NCBI GenBank assembly: GCA_030655395.1
Contig: JAURVQ010000113.1
Location: forward strand, 1 to 35,203
Reading direction: 5' to 3'
Origin: Gammaproteobacteria bacterium
Lineage (GTDB): Bacteria > Pseudomonadota > Gammaproteobacteria > SURF-13
DNA: 35,203 nt
The number at the start of each line of letters is the position of its first letter. Within the stretch, counting starts at the first letter, position 1. A program made the translations under genes and the position numbers. Under the pieces are notes generated by a model that was given only the letters and a program-made list of their open reading frames with translations, searched no databases and was not told the origin of the DNA. This document shows, in pieces, positions 1 through 8,033 of the stretch.

Positions 1-1
1 G

Positions 2-82
2 ACCTACATCGTGGATCGCACGCGCGGCATCCTGCCCGGCAGCCCGCGCCTGATCCAGGCCGGTATCAAGTACGCGTTTTGA
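2..82 (+). CDS. TonB-dependent outer-membrane receptor, C-terminal end (partial)
   Basis: Only the last 26 codons are in the window, ending in TGA at 80-82. The frame reads TYIVDRTRGILPGSPR followed by LIQAGIKYAF and stop. A final amphipathic beta-strand that closes on a terminal Phe, preceded by a Gly-Ser-Pro-Arg turn, is typical of the last strand of TonB-dependent receptor barrels and is recognised by the BAM machinery. The substrate cannot be read from this fragment. A bacterioferritin-like gene follows about 100 bp downstream, so an iron compound is plausible, but that is inference. Another outer-membrane barrel with the same end signal remains possible. Confidence 0.6.
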   Translation, partial: TYIVDRTRGILPGSPRLIQAGIKYAF

Positions 83-178
83 GGTTGTAGGATAAGACTG
101 AACAACGCCGCCGGGGATGGCCGTTTCAACATTCGCCGGTGGTTGCATCTGACTAACACGCAAGAGAAGGAGCACATT

Positions 179-634
179 ATGGAACTCGACAAGAAGGCGG
201 CAGCGGAAGTTTTGAATCGCATCCTCGAACTGGAGCTGGCCGGCGTGGTGCGCTACACGCACTATGCGCTGATGGTGTACGGCTATAACCGTATTCCCAT
301 CGTCAGTTGGCTGCGCGAGCAGGCGAACGAAAGCTTGTCCCATGCCCAGCAGGCGGGCGAGATGATCACCCAGCTCGGGGCGCATCCCTCGCTGGCCCTT
401 GGCCCGCTGCTGGAAACCCATAAACACGACATCGGCGACATCCTGCGCGAATCGCTGGAGCACGAACGCGACGCCCTCAAGTCGTACCATGACCTGTTGA
501 ATCTGGTGAGGGACCGTTCGGTGTGGCTGGAGGAATACGCCCGCGACATGATTTACAAAGAGGAACAGCATCAGGGCGATGTAGACAAGATGCTGCGTAA
601 GCCGGGCGATATTGGTGCCTTTGCCGGGCGCTAG
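179..634 (+). CDS. Bacterioferritin-like ferritin-fold protein
   Basis: A 151-residue four-helix-bundle protein of the ferritin-like superfamily, close to the length of bacterioferritins (about 155-160). Candidate metal ligands are Glu19 in helix A (LELELAGVVRY), Glu51 and His55 in helix B, Glu94/Glu96 in helix C (LEHERD), and Glu128 with His131 in helix D (KEEQH). The helix-B motif here is Glu-x3-His rather than the usual Glu-x2-His, so the di-iron site may differ from canonical bacterioferritin. The start at 179 is fixed by AAGGAG at 167-172, six bases upstream; an in-frame ATG at 143 has no such site. The likely role is cytoplasmic iron storage or detoxification. Confidence 0.75.
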   Translation: MELDKKAAAEVLNRILELELAGVVRYTHYALMVYGYNRIPIVSWLREQANESLSHAQQAGEMITQLGAHPSLALGPLLETHKHDIGDILRESLEHERDALKSYHDLLNLVRDRSVWLEEYARDMIYKEEQHQGDVDKMLRKPGDIGAFAGR

Positions 635-733
635 GGCGGCGGATTCAACTTCGGGACAGATTATGAGCTTTAAAACCCCGCCAAAAAAGACGACTTGTGC
701 AGAGCCACTTGATTACAGCATCACTCTCCCTTG

Positions 734-757
734 GGGGCGCTGTGCGCCCCGTTCTTT
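734..757 (+). terminator. Probable rho-independent terminator after the bacterioferritin-like gene
   Basis: A seven-base-pair GC stem (GGGGCGC 734-740, GCGCCCC 744-750) with a three-base loop is followed by GTTCTTT. It lies about 100 bp after the bacterioferritin-like stop and 20 bp before the cupredoxin start, so the two genes are probably separate transcription units. Confidence 0.5.
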
Positions 758-777
758 ATAGTTATTGAGGAAGCCCT

Positions 778-1254
778 ATGAGACACAGCAACACAACCAG
801 TTTATTGCTCTGCGGATTTATGGCCTGCGCGCCCATTGCGGCAGTGAGCGCGGAGGTGTTACCGCCCAGCGACGAAAAAGGCGCAGCGGCATATCGCGAA
901 ATACCGCACACGAACGCAGTTCAGCAGGCAACGATCTATCTGCAAGAGTATCGCTTTGAGCCCGCGCTAACCACGCTCAAGGCAGGCCAGCCCGCGCGCC
1001 TTATTTTGATAAACAAGGGAACCACGGTGCATGAATTTGTGACCGATGCCCTGCATGGCGTGGCGGTGAACATGGAGGCGCAAGGCACGCTGGCCGAGAT
1101 GCAGGGCTTGATCGAGCTGGAGATTCCTCCGGGCGGCAAGGTCGTGCTGCGTTTCACGCCGGAGCAGACAGGCGAGTTTGCCATCGCCTGTCACGCCAGC
1201 AAGCCCAAAGACCACTTTAAGCAGGGCATGGTTGGCAAACTGGTGATTCGGTAA
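778..1254 (+). CDS. Exported cupredoxin-domain protein
   Basis: 158 residues. An N-terminal signal peptide (hydrophobic stretch about residues 8-24) probably ends at AVSA/EV around residue 25. The rest is a single plastocyanin/azurin-type beta-sandwich. Candidate type-1 copper ligands are His85 (TTVHEF), Cys138 (FAIACH), His146 and Met151 (HFKQGMVG), with an unusually long Cys-x7-His spacing compared with Cys-x4-His in related small cupredoxins. It is likely a periplasmic electron carrier or copper-binding protein. The start is supported by GAGGAA at 767-772, five bases before the ATG. It converges on the protease gene at 1290. Confidence 0.8.
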   Translation: MRHSNTTSLLLCGFMACAPIAAVSAEVLPPSDEKGAAAYREIPHTNAVQQATIYLQEYRFEPALTTLKAGQPARLILINKGTTVHEFVTDALHGVAVNMEAQGTLAEMQGLIELEIPPGGKVVLRFTPEQTGEFAIACHASKPKDHFKQGMVGKLVIR

Positions 1255-1255
1255 T

Positions 1256-1276
1256 CCGCGCGCCAGACGCGCGCGG
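1256..1276. terminator. GC-rich hairpin between convergent genes
   Basis: CCGCGCGC and GCGCGCGG form a perfect eight-base-pair stem with a five-base loop in the 35-bp gap between the convergent cupredoxin and protease stops. It may end transcription from either side, although neither flank has a strong T tract. Confidence 0.4.
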
Positions 1277-1289
1277 TTGATCAAACCGT

Positions 1290-2693
1290 TTACTGTATCG
1301 AGATGAACAGCGCGCTGTCGCCGCGCCGCACGTTGAACAGCAGCGAGCCCTTGCGCTGCGTCGCGCGCACCAGATCATCCGGCGTGCGCACCGGCTGGCG
1401 GTTGATCGAAAGCACCATGTCGCCCGGGCGCAGGCCGGCCTGTGCGGCGCGGCTGTCGGGATCGACATCCACCACCGGTATGCCGTCGACCTTGCCGAAC
1501 AAGGGCGAACTCTCGTTGATGGCGCCGAACACCACACCGGCGAGACGCGGGTCGTCGTGCTTGGCTCCAACACGTGCCTCTTGCGGGCTTTCTTTCACAG
1601 CGACTTCGATGGCGCGCGATTTTCCGTCGCGCAGAACATCGAGCCGCACCTTGTCACCGACACGCAGCAGCCCGATGGCATTGCGCAGCATGCCGCCATC
1701 GCGCACCGGCTGGCCGTTCACCGCAGTAACTATGTCACCGGCCTTGATGCCGGCCTTGTCCGCAGGCGAGCCCTGCGCCACCTGCGCTATAACGGCGCCT
1801 TGCAGGGCAGCGCCCGGCGTGAGATTGAAGGCCTGTGCCAGCTCCGGCGTAAGATCCTGCACCTGTATGCCGAGGCGCCCGCGCCGCACTTTGCCGGTCT
1901 CGATCAACTGCGCCATGATGCTGCGCGTCATGTTGATCGGTATCGCGAAGCCGATGCCGATGTTGCCGCCGCCCGGCGCGAGTATCGCGGTGTTGATGCC
2001 GACCAGCTCGCCGCGCAGATTCACCAGCGCACCGCCGGAGTTGCCGGGATTGATCGAGGCATCGGTTTGAATGAAGTCTTCGTAGCCCTCGATGCCGAGG
2101 CCGCTGCGCCCAAGCGCGCTCACGATACCGGAGGTGACGGTCTGGCCGAGGCCGAAGGGATTGCCTATCGCCACCACAAAATCGCCCACGCGCAACTTGC
2201 CGGAATCGGCCAGCGGCAGGGCCGTCAGATTTTCCGCCGGGATCTGGATCACCGCCACGTCGGCCTCGGGGTCGGAGCCGATCACCTTGGCCTTGAGGCT
2301 GCGCCGGTCACGCAGCGTCACCGTGATCTCGTCGGCGTTGGCAATCACGTGATGGTTGGTGAGCACGTAACCGCGCTTCGCATCCACAATCACGCCGGAG
2401 CCCAAACTCTGCGACTCGCGTTCGCGCGGCTGGTCGGGGCGATCAAAAAAACGCCGGAAAAAGGGATCGTTCAGGAGCGGATTGTTTTGTATCGCCACCC
2501 GTCCGCGCGTAGCGATGTTCACCACCGCGGGCGTCGCCTGCTCGATCATGGGCGCGAGCGTGGGTAACGGACTCTGCTGACTGTCGGTGGCGGGCAGCGC
2601 GGCGTAGGCGCCGCCAGATACGGCGGCAAGGGGCAGTGCGCTCACCAAAAGCGCAAGCAGAGTAGTCCGGAGCGGGCGGGGTAATACGGTCAT
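1290..2693 (-). CDS. Periplasmic Do-family serine protease (DegP/DegQ/MucD type)
   Basis: 467 residues from the ATG at 2693; the reading frame is open further upstream, but the chosen start gives a clean signal peptide (residues 1-31, ending GGAYA) and has AGGAA eight bases upstream. A trypsin-like HtrA domain carries the triad His115 (LTNHHV), Asp145 (DPEADVAVIQ) and Ser219 (NPGNSGGAL). Two PDZ domains follow, about residues 270-360 and 375-465, for substrate binding and oligomer assembly. Length and order match DegQ/MucD. It should degrade or refold misfolded envelope proteins. It sits 107 bp downstream of hsp20 on the same strand, with a palindrome between, suggesting a stress-protein neighbourhood. 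DegP and DegQ cannot be separated from sequence alone. Confidence 0.93.
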   Translation of the reverse strand: MTVLPRPLRTTLLALLVSALPLAAVSGGAYAALPATDSQQSPLPTLAPMIEQATPAVVNIATRGRVAIQNNPLLNDPFFRRFFDRPDQPRERESQSLGSGVIVDAKRGYVLTNHHVIANADEITVTLRDRRSLKAKVIGSDPEADVAVIQIPAENLTALPLADSGKLRVGDFVVAIGNPFGLGQTVTSGIVSALGRSGLGIEGYEDFIQTDASINPGNSGGALVNLRGELVGINTAILAPGGGNIGIGFAIPINMTRSIMAQLIETGKVRRGRLGIQVQDLTPELAQAFNLTPGAALQGAVIAQVAQGSPADKAGIKAGDIVTAVNGQPVRDGGMLRNAIGLLRVGDKVRLDVLRDGKSRAIEVAVKESPQEARVGAKHDDPRLAGVVFGAINESSPLFGKVDGIPVVDVDPDSRAAQAGLRPGDMVLSINRQPVRTPDDLVRATQRKGSLLFNVRRGDSALFISIQ

Positions 2694-2764
2694 GTGGATT
2701 CCTGGGGAGAGGGCGTTCCGTAATAAGAGTGTCGCAGGCGACGAGAGTTCCGGGCGCAAGACGC

Positions 2765-2788
2765 AAAGGGCGGGAATTCCCGCCCTTT
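2765..2788 (-). terminator. 24-bp perfect palindrome downstream of hsp20
   Basis: AAAGGGCGGG, AATT and CCCGCCCTTT form a perfect palindrome 12 bp after the hsp20 stop and 70 bp before the protease start. It looks like a transcription terminator or attenuator, but no long T tract follows on the minus strand, so partial read-through into the protease gene is possible. Confidence 0.5.
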
Positions 2789-2800
2789 GGACATAGGACG

Positions 2801-3250
2801 TCAGTCGTTGACCTTCACGCTGATCTTGCGCGGTTGCAGGCGCTCGTGCTTGGGGATAACGATTTCCAGCACGCCGTTTTTGCCGTGGGCGCTGATCTTC
2901 TCGGCATCCGCAGTATCCGGCATGCTGAAGCGGCGGTAAAAGCTGCCGCGTGACCGCTCGATGCGCTTGTAACCCTCGCGCTCCTCGGTGCTCTCACTCG
3001 CGCGCGCGCCCTTGATGGTGAGCAGGCCATTTTCCATCGTGACTTCGATATCCTTGGGATCCACGCCGGGGATATCGGCCAGAATCACGAAGCGCTTGTC
3101 CTCTTCCTTGATATCCACCTTCGGTATCCAGTCGCTGGTGACGACGTTGCCGTTGTCCTCGCCGCGCGGGAGGCGGTCGTCAAACAGACGGTTCATTTCA
3201 TTTTGCAGCCGGGTCAGCATATTCAACGGCTCATAACGTATCAGGGCCAT
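2801..3250 (-). CDS. Hsp20/alpha-crystallin small heat-shock protein
   Basis: 149 residues. A short N-terminal arm (1-40) is followed by an alpha-crystallin domain (about 41-135) containing the conserved GVLEIVIPK strand at 126-134 and a C-terminal Ile-Ser-Val (143-145) of the I-x-I type that mediates oligomer contacts. Small heat-shock proteins are ATP-independent holdases that keep unfolding proteins soluble for the Hsp70/Hsp100 systems. GAGGAG lies about eight bases upstream of the ATG at 3250. A candidate promoter is at 3304-3332. Length and motifs are normal for the family. Confidence 0.93.
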   Translation of the reverse strand: MALIRYEPLNMLTRLQNEMNRLFDDRLPRGEDNGNVVTSDWIPKVDIKEEDKRFVILADIPGVDPKDIEVTMENGLLTIKGARASESTEEREGYKRIERSRGSFYRRFSMPDTADAEKISAHGKNGVLEIVIPKHERLQPRKISVKVND

Positions 3251-3303
3251 AATTCAATCTCCTCTCTTTAAGGCTACCCGTCAGTCAATGACGGCATGTT
3301 ATG

Positions 3304-3332
3304 GATGTAAGTGCGCGGCAGCAGATTTTCAA
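3304..3332 (-). promoter_or_regulatory. Candidate promoter of hsp20
   Basis: On the minus strand, TTGAAA (3332-3327) is separated by 17 bp from TACATC (3309-3304). The -35 part reads CCCTTGAAAA, which also fits the heat-shock sigma-32 element (CTTGAA), while the -10 is a poor match to either the housekeeping or heat-shock consensus. It lies 54 bp upstream of the start codon. Confidence 0.4.
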
Positions 3333-3435
3333 GGGCCAGGCATGGTAATAAACGGGGGATTTGCTACTATGGCGGTGCTATCAAACGCACGCGGCACGTG
3401 CACCGGTTCCCAACTCACATGAAGGAGCTCGCACC

Positions 3436-3831
3436 ATGACATGCAACATGCTGAAGCAATACGGCCCGCTGATCGGGCGCATCTTTCTGGCACTGATTTT
3501 CATCATCGCAGGCTATGGCAAGATCACCGGCTGGGACGGCTCGCTGGGCTTCATGGCCAGCAAGGGCCTGCCAATGCCCGAAGTACTGCTCGCGCTGACT
3601 ATTCTCATCGAGCTGGGCGCCGGGCTGTTGCTGCTGGTGGGTTTCCAGGCGCGCTGGGCGGCGCTCGCCATCTTCCTGTTTTTAATCCCCGTGACGCTAA
3701 TCTTTCATCCGTTTTGGGCGGATCCCGACCAGTACAATGCCTTCATGAAAAATCTCGCCATTATGGGCGGCATGCTTTACGTCATGACCTACGGCAGCGG
3801 GCCTTACAGTCTCCAGCAAGAGAAGTGCTAG
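3436..3831 (+). CDS. DoxX-family integral membrane protein
   Basis: 131 residues with four predicted membrane helices (about 9-29, 45-65, 72-90 and 98-116). The family signature GRIFLALIFIIAGYGKITG is at the first helix, and the ELGAGLLLLVGF segment is in the second. DoxX/YphA-like proteins lie in the inner membrane; members have been linked to thiosulfate:quinone oxidoreductase or to redox and osmotic homeostasis, but this protein's role is unknown. The start at 3436 has GAAGGAG at 3421-3427. The next gene begins 16 bp after the stop, suggesting co-transcription. Confidence 0.85.
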   Translation: MTCNMLKQYGPLIGRIFLALIFIIAGYGKITGWDGSLGFMASKGLPMPEVLLALTILIELGAGLLLLVGFQARWAALAIFLFLIPVTLIFHPFWADPDQYNAFMKNLAIMGGMLYVMTYGSGPYSLQQEKC

Positions 3832-3847
3832 ACGTAGCGCGCATAGC

Positions 3848-4441
3848 ATGACGCAAGATGCGCGCTTCCGCGCGGCTATTGAACGCATGGACGCGTTCAA
3901 CCGCGCAGACCCCAACCACGAAATCGTCGCGGGCAAGGAATGTCCCAAGGAGCTGCTCTACGCCGAGCGCATGACGGCATGGCTTGCGCGCCTCGCGCCG
4001 GATGCGTCCGAGGCGCTGCGCCTCGCGGCGCGCAGCCAGCACATCGGGCGCTGGACGATACCGCGCAGCCACTATCCGATGGACCGGCGCGGCTATCACC
4101 AGTGGCGCACCGAGCTCGCCCGCTTCCACGCCCAAACCGCGCGCGGGATCATGCAGGACACAGGCTACGATGAGCCAACCATCGCCCGCGTTGAAAATTT
4201 ACTGAAAAAGACCAACCTCAAAAACGACCCCGAGGCGCAACTGCTGGAAGACACCGCCTGCCTCGTCTTTCTCGAACACTATTTTTCCGCCTTCGCGCAA
4301 AAACACGACGAGCAAAAACTCATCGAGATTCTGCAAAAGACGTGGAAAAAAATGTCCGCGCAAGCGCAGCAGACGGCGCTGACGTTGACGCTTACGGATG
4401 CCGACCGGGCATTGATTGAAAAGGCGCTATCAGCTATTTGA
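3848..4441 (+). CDS. DUF4202 family protein
   Basis: 197 residues resembling the DUF4202 family, which is often mislabelled glutamyl-tRNA synthetase in databases. Visible features are His24 near the N terminus (DPNHEI), LRLAARSQHIGRW around residues 57-69, and a C-terminal LLEDTACLVFLEHYF segment around 135-149. The spaced His, Arg-x2-His and Glu-Asp positions recall an HD-domain-like metal fold, but no catalytic function is established. It follows the DoxX gene by 16 bp on the same strand. Length is normal for the family. Confidence 0.75.
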   Translation: MTQDARFRAAIERMDAFNRADPNHEIVAGKECPKELLYAERMTAWLARLAPDASEALRLAARSQHIGRWTIPRSHYPMDRRGYHQWRTELARFHAQTARGIMQDTGYDEPTIARVENLLKKTNLKNDPEAQLLEDTACLVFLEHYFSAFAQKHDEQKLIEILQKTWKKMSAQAQQTALTLTLTDADRALIEKALSAI

Positions 4442-4501
4442 CCAATAGGCTGTATACGTCGGCTCAAGGCAAGGCCGGGATCAATCTGCTGGGCAAGAGG
4501 T

Positions 4502-4550
4502 GCCTGACGTTAAAGCTCAGGGGCGCGCCCCTTGGAGCGAAGTGTTAGCT
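4502..4550 (-). repeat. Degenerate attC-like recombination site (integron cassette end)
   Basis: Read on the minus strand, the segment starts with AGCTAAC (R'' box RYYYAAC, one deviation), continues TTCGCTCCAAG, has the central palindrome GGGGCGCGCCCC (4519-4530), then TGAGCTTTAAC and ends with GTCAGGC (R' box GTTRRRY, one deviation). GCTC and GAGC pair outside the central palindrome, leaving unpaired bases on one arm as in folded attC sites. The 49-bp length is slightly short for attC. The stop codon of the adjacent gene falls inside it, as is usual for cassette genes. A simple terminator is the alternative. Confidence 0.55.
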
Positions 4551-5183
4551 GTGTACTTTCGTCCATGAAAACATGCATCCCTTAACTTGTGTGCCAGCGG
4601 TGCAACTTCGTAGTAGAGCTTACCTATCTCATCGAATGTCTGGCCGGCGACAAGTCGTGTGAGCCCAGAAGCGACTAGGTATTGCATCCAGGGTTCTTCT
4701 GACTTGTCCGGGGGGTTTTGAGAGGTAAGCAGCTTGTGAAGATCATCGCCAAATGCCGAGTCGACCGCTTGGGAAAGGCGACGAAGCTCTTCGCTAGAAA
4801 TAACGCCGTCGACATAGGCAAGGAACAGATGGGACAGCAATATCGGTTTGTCCAAGTCGGTTACTCGTTCCAAGACAAACAGCAAAGTCTCTCCAACCTT
4901 TTGTGCCTCGTTATCTCCCCCACTCATTTTTTTCTTGAGCTTTTGCTTTTGTTCCTCAGTAATGTCTTCAAGGTTCTGTACGAACCGCATGAGCTTGATA
5001 GCAAATGCACGGTCGCGAATGGCATCTGCGGCCTTACAAATTTTTATTGCGGTTCCGATAAGAGGAACTTCGGCAAGAACGTCACCGTGCATTAATGCAT
5101 CAGCAATAACTTCGCTGCTCTCTAGCGCGGCTTCGACAATGGGGCGATCTTTTGGAGTGGGCATATCATTGACTCGGTTTTAA
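4508..5183 (-). mobile_element. Putative solitary integron gene cassette
   Basis: Inferred limits run from the G/TT crossover in GTTAAAAC (minus strand, 5184/5183) just after the htpG stop to the crossover within GTCAGGC at 4508. The unit holds one gene read toward its attC-like end, with a 19-bp leader. No integrase or second attC site is in the window, so this would be a cassette inserted at a secondary site rather than part of an array. Confidence 0.45.
4517..5164 (-). CDS. Unknown cassette-borne protein
   Basis: 215 residues, not assignable to a named family by eye. It is mostly helical and soluble: a moderately hydrophobic segment (LAEVPLIGTAIKICKAADAIRD, about residues 30-51), a charged Lys/Glu-rich helix (about 70-82), then FVLERVTDLDKPILLSHLFLAYVDG (about 96-120) and a C-terminal alpha-helical region. 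Similar IPLIGTIVK-type proteins turn up as accessory hypothetical genes in bacteria, but no function is claimed. Base composition is visibly more AT-rich than neighbouring genes. The ATG has no clear Shine-Dalgarno sequence and lies about 20 bp from the inferred cassette boundary; the stop lies inside the attC-like site. These points suggest lateral acquisition. Confidence 0.8.
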   Translation of the reverse strand: MPTPKDRPIVEAALESSEVIADALMHGDVLAEVPLIGTAIKICKAADAIRDRAFAIKLMRFVQNLEDITEEQKQKLKKKMSGGDNEAQKVGETLLFVLERVTDLDKPILLSHLFLAYVDGVISSEELRRLSQAVDSAFGDDLHKLLTSQNPPDKSEEPWMQYLVASGLTRLVAGQTFDEIGKLYYEVAPLAHKLRDACFHGRKYTANTSLQGARP

Positions 5184-5189
5184 CTAAAA

Positions 5190-7076
5190 CTATACACCAA
5201 GTTCTACCAGGCGCTGGTTCAGCCGGCGCACAAAGGCCGCCGGGTCTTCGAGCTGGGCGCCTTCGGAGAGTTGGGCTTGGTCAAACAGGATGTGCGCCCA
5301 GTCGGTGAAGCGCTCGTTGTCGGCTTCTTTGGTGATGCGTGCGACGAGCGGGTGCTCTACATTGATTTCCAGAATCGGTTTGCTGCCCGGTATTGCCTGC
5401 CCGGCGGCCTTGAGCAGGCGCTCAAGGTGCGCGCCCATGTCGTGCGCCTCGCTGACCAGGCACGCGGGCGAGGTGGTGAGGCGGCTGCTGACGCGCACCT
5501 CTTTCACCCGGTCGCCGAGCGCGGTCTTGATGCGTTCGATCAGGCCCTGGAATTCATCTGCGGGCTTTTTCTGTTGCTCGGTGTCGCTTGCGCCTTCCAG
5601 CTTGCCGAGATCGAGTTCGCCCTTGGCGACGGACTGAAGCTGTTTGCCTTCGAACTCGGAAAGGTGTGAGGCCAGCCATTCGTCTACGCGGTCGTACATC
5701 AGCAATACCTCGACGCCGTTCTTGCGCAGCAGCTCGAGGTGCGGGCTGTGTTTTGCGGCGGCGAAGGTGTCGGCGGTGATGTAATAAATCTTGTCCTGGC
5801 CCGGCTTCATGCGCGCGACATAATCGGCGAGCGTCACATCCTGCGCGTCGGTGTCCTTGTGCGTGGAGGCGAAGCGCAACAGTTTTGCGATACGTTCACG
5901 GTTGGCGTGATCCTCCACCACACCTTCCTTGAGCACCAGCCCGAACTCCTTCCAGAATTTGGCGTATTTCTCCGCGTCACTCGCCGCGACATCTTCCAGC
6001 AGCGCCAGCACCTTCTTGACCGACGCTGCACGCATCGTTTCGACCACCTTGCTGCCCTGTAAAATCTCGCGCGATACATTGAGCGGCAAGTCGTTGGAGT
6101 CGATCACGCCGCGCACGAAGCGCAGGTAGTGCGGCATGAGCTGCTGCGCGTCCTCCATGATGAACACGCGCCGCACATACAGCTTCACGCCGTGGCGGCT
6201 GTCGCGATCCCACAGGTCGAACGGCGCGTGCGCCGGGACATACAGCAGCAGCGTGTATTCCTGCTTGCCCTCGACGCGGCTGTGCACGTGCGCGAGCGGC
6301 GGCTCGAAGTCGTGTGCCACGTGCTTGTAAAATTCCGTGTATTCGTCCGCGCTGATGTCGGCCTTGGGGCGCGTCCACAGGGCCGAGGCACGGTTGACGG
6401 TTTCGTAGGCCTCTTTTTTCTCTTTGTCCTCCGACGGCAGCAGGATGGGAACGCTGATGTGGTCGGAGTAGGTGCGGATGATATTGCGCAGGCGGAAGCC
6501 GTCGAGGAATTCGTCCTCGCCCGCGCGCAGGTGCAACGTGACCTCGGTGCCGCGCGCTTCTTTTTCGACGGTTTCGATGCTGTAGTCGCCCTCGCCGCCC
6601 GACTCCCAGCGCACGCCGTGTTCCGCAGTGAGCCCGGCGCGCCGCGTCGTGAGCGTGACCTTGTCGGCGACGATGAAGGCGGAATAAAATCCGACGCCGA
6701 ACTGGCCGATGAGGTGTGCGTCCTTCGCCTGGTCGCCGGTGAGTTTTTCGAAGAACGCGCGCGTGCCGGATTTGGCGATGGTGCCGATGTTGTCCACCAC
6801 CTCGGCGCGGGTCATGCCGATGCCGTTGTCGGTGAGGGTGACGGTGCGCTGCTTTTTGTCGTAGTGCACATGGATGTTGAGTTCGCTGATGCCTTCGTAG
6901 AGGGCGTCGTCCGTGAGCGCCTCGAAGCGCAGCTTGTCGATGGCGTCGGAGGCGTTGGAAATCAGCTCGCGCAGGAATATTTCCTTGTTGCTGTAGAGCG
7001 AGTGAATCATGAGGCCGAGCAACTGCTTCACCTCGGCCTGGAACCCCAGCGTTTCCTTGTGCGTCGCGACCGTCAT
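5190..7076 (-). CDS. htpG: Hsp90-family chaperone HtpG
   Basis: 628 residues, close to the E. coli protein (624). The N-terminal GHKL ATPase domain is intact: [14 protein letters not shown] at 37-50 (catalytic Glu37, Mg-binding Asn41), DNGIGM at 83-88, [12 protein letters not shown] at 123-134, and GTEVTLHL further on. The middle domain and C-terminal dimerisation domain follow without breaks. It is a cytosolic ATP-dependent chaperone that remodels client proteins with DnaK. GAAGGAAGG precedes the ATG at 7076. The unknown cassette gene begins 25 bp after its stop. Confidence 0.98.
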   Translation of the reverse strand: MTVATHKETLGFQAEVKQLLGLMIHSLYSNKEIFLRELISNASDAIDKLRFEALTDDALYEGISELNIHVHYDKKQRTVTLTDNGIGMTRAEVVDNIGTIAKSGTRAFFEKLTGDQAKDAHLIGQFGVGFYSAFIVADKVTLTTRRAGLTAEHGVRWESGGEGDYSIETVEKEARGTEVTLHLRAGEDEFLDGFRLRNIIRTYSDHISVPILLPSEDKEKKEAYETVNRASALWTRPKADISADEYTEFYKHVAHDFEPPLAHVHSRVEGKQEYTLLLYVPAHAPFDLWDRDSRHGVKLYVRRVFIMEDAQQLMPHYLRFVRGVIDSNDLPLNVSREILQGSKVVETMRAASVKKVLALLEDVAASDAEKYAKFWKEFGLVLKEGVVEDHANRERIAKLLRFASTHKDTDAQDVTLADYVARMKPGQDKIYYITADTFAAAKHSPHLELLRKNGVEVLLMYDRVDEWLASHLSEFEGKQLQSVAKGELDLGKLEGASDTEQQKKPADEFQGLIERIKTALGDRVKEVRVSSRLTTSPACLVSEAHDMGAHLERLLKAAGQAIPGSKPILEINVEHPLVARITKEADNERFTDWAHILFDQAQLSEGAQLEDPAAFVRRLNQRLVELGV

Positions 7077-7115
7077 GCAATACCTTCCTTCGTTAAGTGA
7101 AAATCCGACCAGACC

Positions 7116-7148
7116 ATTATACTTGGGATCACAGCCCGCGACTTCAAG
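7116..7148 (-). promoter_or_regulatory. Candidate heat-shock promoter of htpG
   Basis: On the minus strand CCCTTGAAG (CTTGAA at 7148-7143) is followed 15 bp later by CCCAAGTA and by TATAAT at 7121-7116. The first pair resembles the sigma-32 pattern CTTGAA-N13-17-CCCCAT; TATAAT is a perfect housekeeping -10, but its distance from TTGAAG (20 bp) is long. It lies about 40 bp upstream of the start codon. Confidence 0.4.
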
Positions 7149-7207
7149 GGTGATGGCTATAGATCGGCAAAGTAGGTTAAGCTTTCCAAAAAATCAGGAG
7201 CATCAAC

Positions 7208-8020
7208 ATGCAGCCCTTACTCCCTCTCGTGGTCGAGCCCGCACAACTGGCGGAGCAGCTCGGCGCACAAAAGCTTTTGATTGTTGATCTGTGCAAGCCG
7301 GAGATCTACGCCAGCCAGCATATTCCCGGCGCCGTGCACCTGGAGTACACGCAACTCGTCACGGCGCAGCCGCCGGTGATGGGCCTGCTGCCTGATGACG
7401 CGCGCCTCGGCGAGGTATTTTCGGCGCTCGGCCTTGCCCCCGACATGCACGTGGTAGCTTACGACGACGAGGGCGGCGCCAAGGCCTGCCGTCTGCTGTG
7501 GACGCTGGACGTGATCGGCCATGCGCATTTTTCACTGCTGAACGGTGGACTGCGCGCGTGGCTCGCGGGGCGGCATCCGGTGAGCAATGCGCCAGATCAG
7601 CCCAGCGCAAGCCGCTATCAGGTGGCGCGCTCAGACCGTGCGCTGGCGGACAAGGATTACATCCTCGCGCACTTGCAGGATGCGCAGGTGAAGCTACTCG
7701 ACGCGCGCACGCCGGGCGAGTACCGCGGCACCGACAAACGTGCCCAGCGCGGCGGCCACATCCCCGGCGCGGTTAATATGGACTGGACCGAGGCGCTCGA
7801 CATGCAAAACAGCGGACGCCTCAAGCCCGCCAATGCGCTGCGCGCGCGACTGGATGCGCTCGGGGTAACGCCGGACAAGGAGGTCATCGTGTACTGCCAG
7901 ACCCATCACCGCTCGTCGCACACCTATATCGTGCTCAAGTCGCTCGGCTACCCGCGCCTCAAGGGCTATCCGGGTGCATGGTCGGAGTGGGGCAACAGCC
8001 ACGATACGCCGGTAGAGTAA
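7208..8020 (+). CDS. Tandem-rhodanese sulfurtransferase (thiosulfate/3-mercaptopyruvate type)
   Basis: 270 residues forming two rhodanese domains (about 10-125 and 145-265). The C-terminal domain has the catalytic Cys230 in CQTHHRS, the CX5 loop that carries the persulfide; the matching loop of the first domain (YDDEGGAKA, about 85-93) lacks Cys, as in other tandem rhodaneses. The loop sequence favours thiosulfate:cyanide sulfurtransferase over the CGSGVTA loop of mercaptopyruvate enzymes, but the substrate is not certain. AGGAG at 7196-7200 sits seven bases before the ATG. The gene is divergent from htpG. Confidence 0.9.
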   Translation: MQPLLPLVVEPAQLAEQLGAQKLLIVDLCKPEIYASQHIPGAVHLEYTQLVTAQPPVMGLLPDDARLGEVFSALGLAPDMHVVAYDDEGGAKACRLLWTLDVIGHAHFSLLNGGLRAWLAGRHPVSNAPDQPSASRYQVARSDRALADKDYILAHLQDAQVKLLDARTPGEYRGTDKRAQRGGHIPGAVNMDWTEALDMQNSGRLKPANALRARLDALGVTPDKEVIVYCQTHHRSSHTYIVLKSLGYPRLKGYPGAWSEWGNSHDTPVE

Positions 8021-8033
8021 CGGGCACCTCTAA

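Noticed and set aside
4515-4538. Simple intrinsic terminator at the end of the cassette gene
   Set aside because: The hairpin has no T tract, and the flanking boxes and the stop codon position fit attC better.
6129-7100. 323-codon open frame antisense to htpG
   Set aside because: Shadow of htpG, whose motifs are complete on the other strand.
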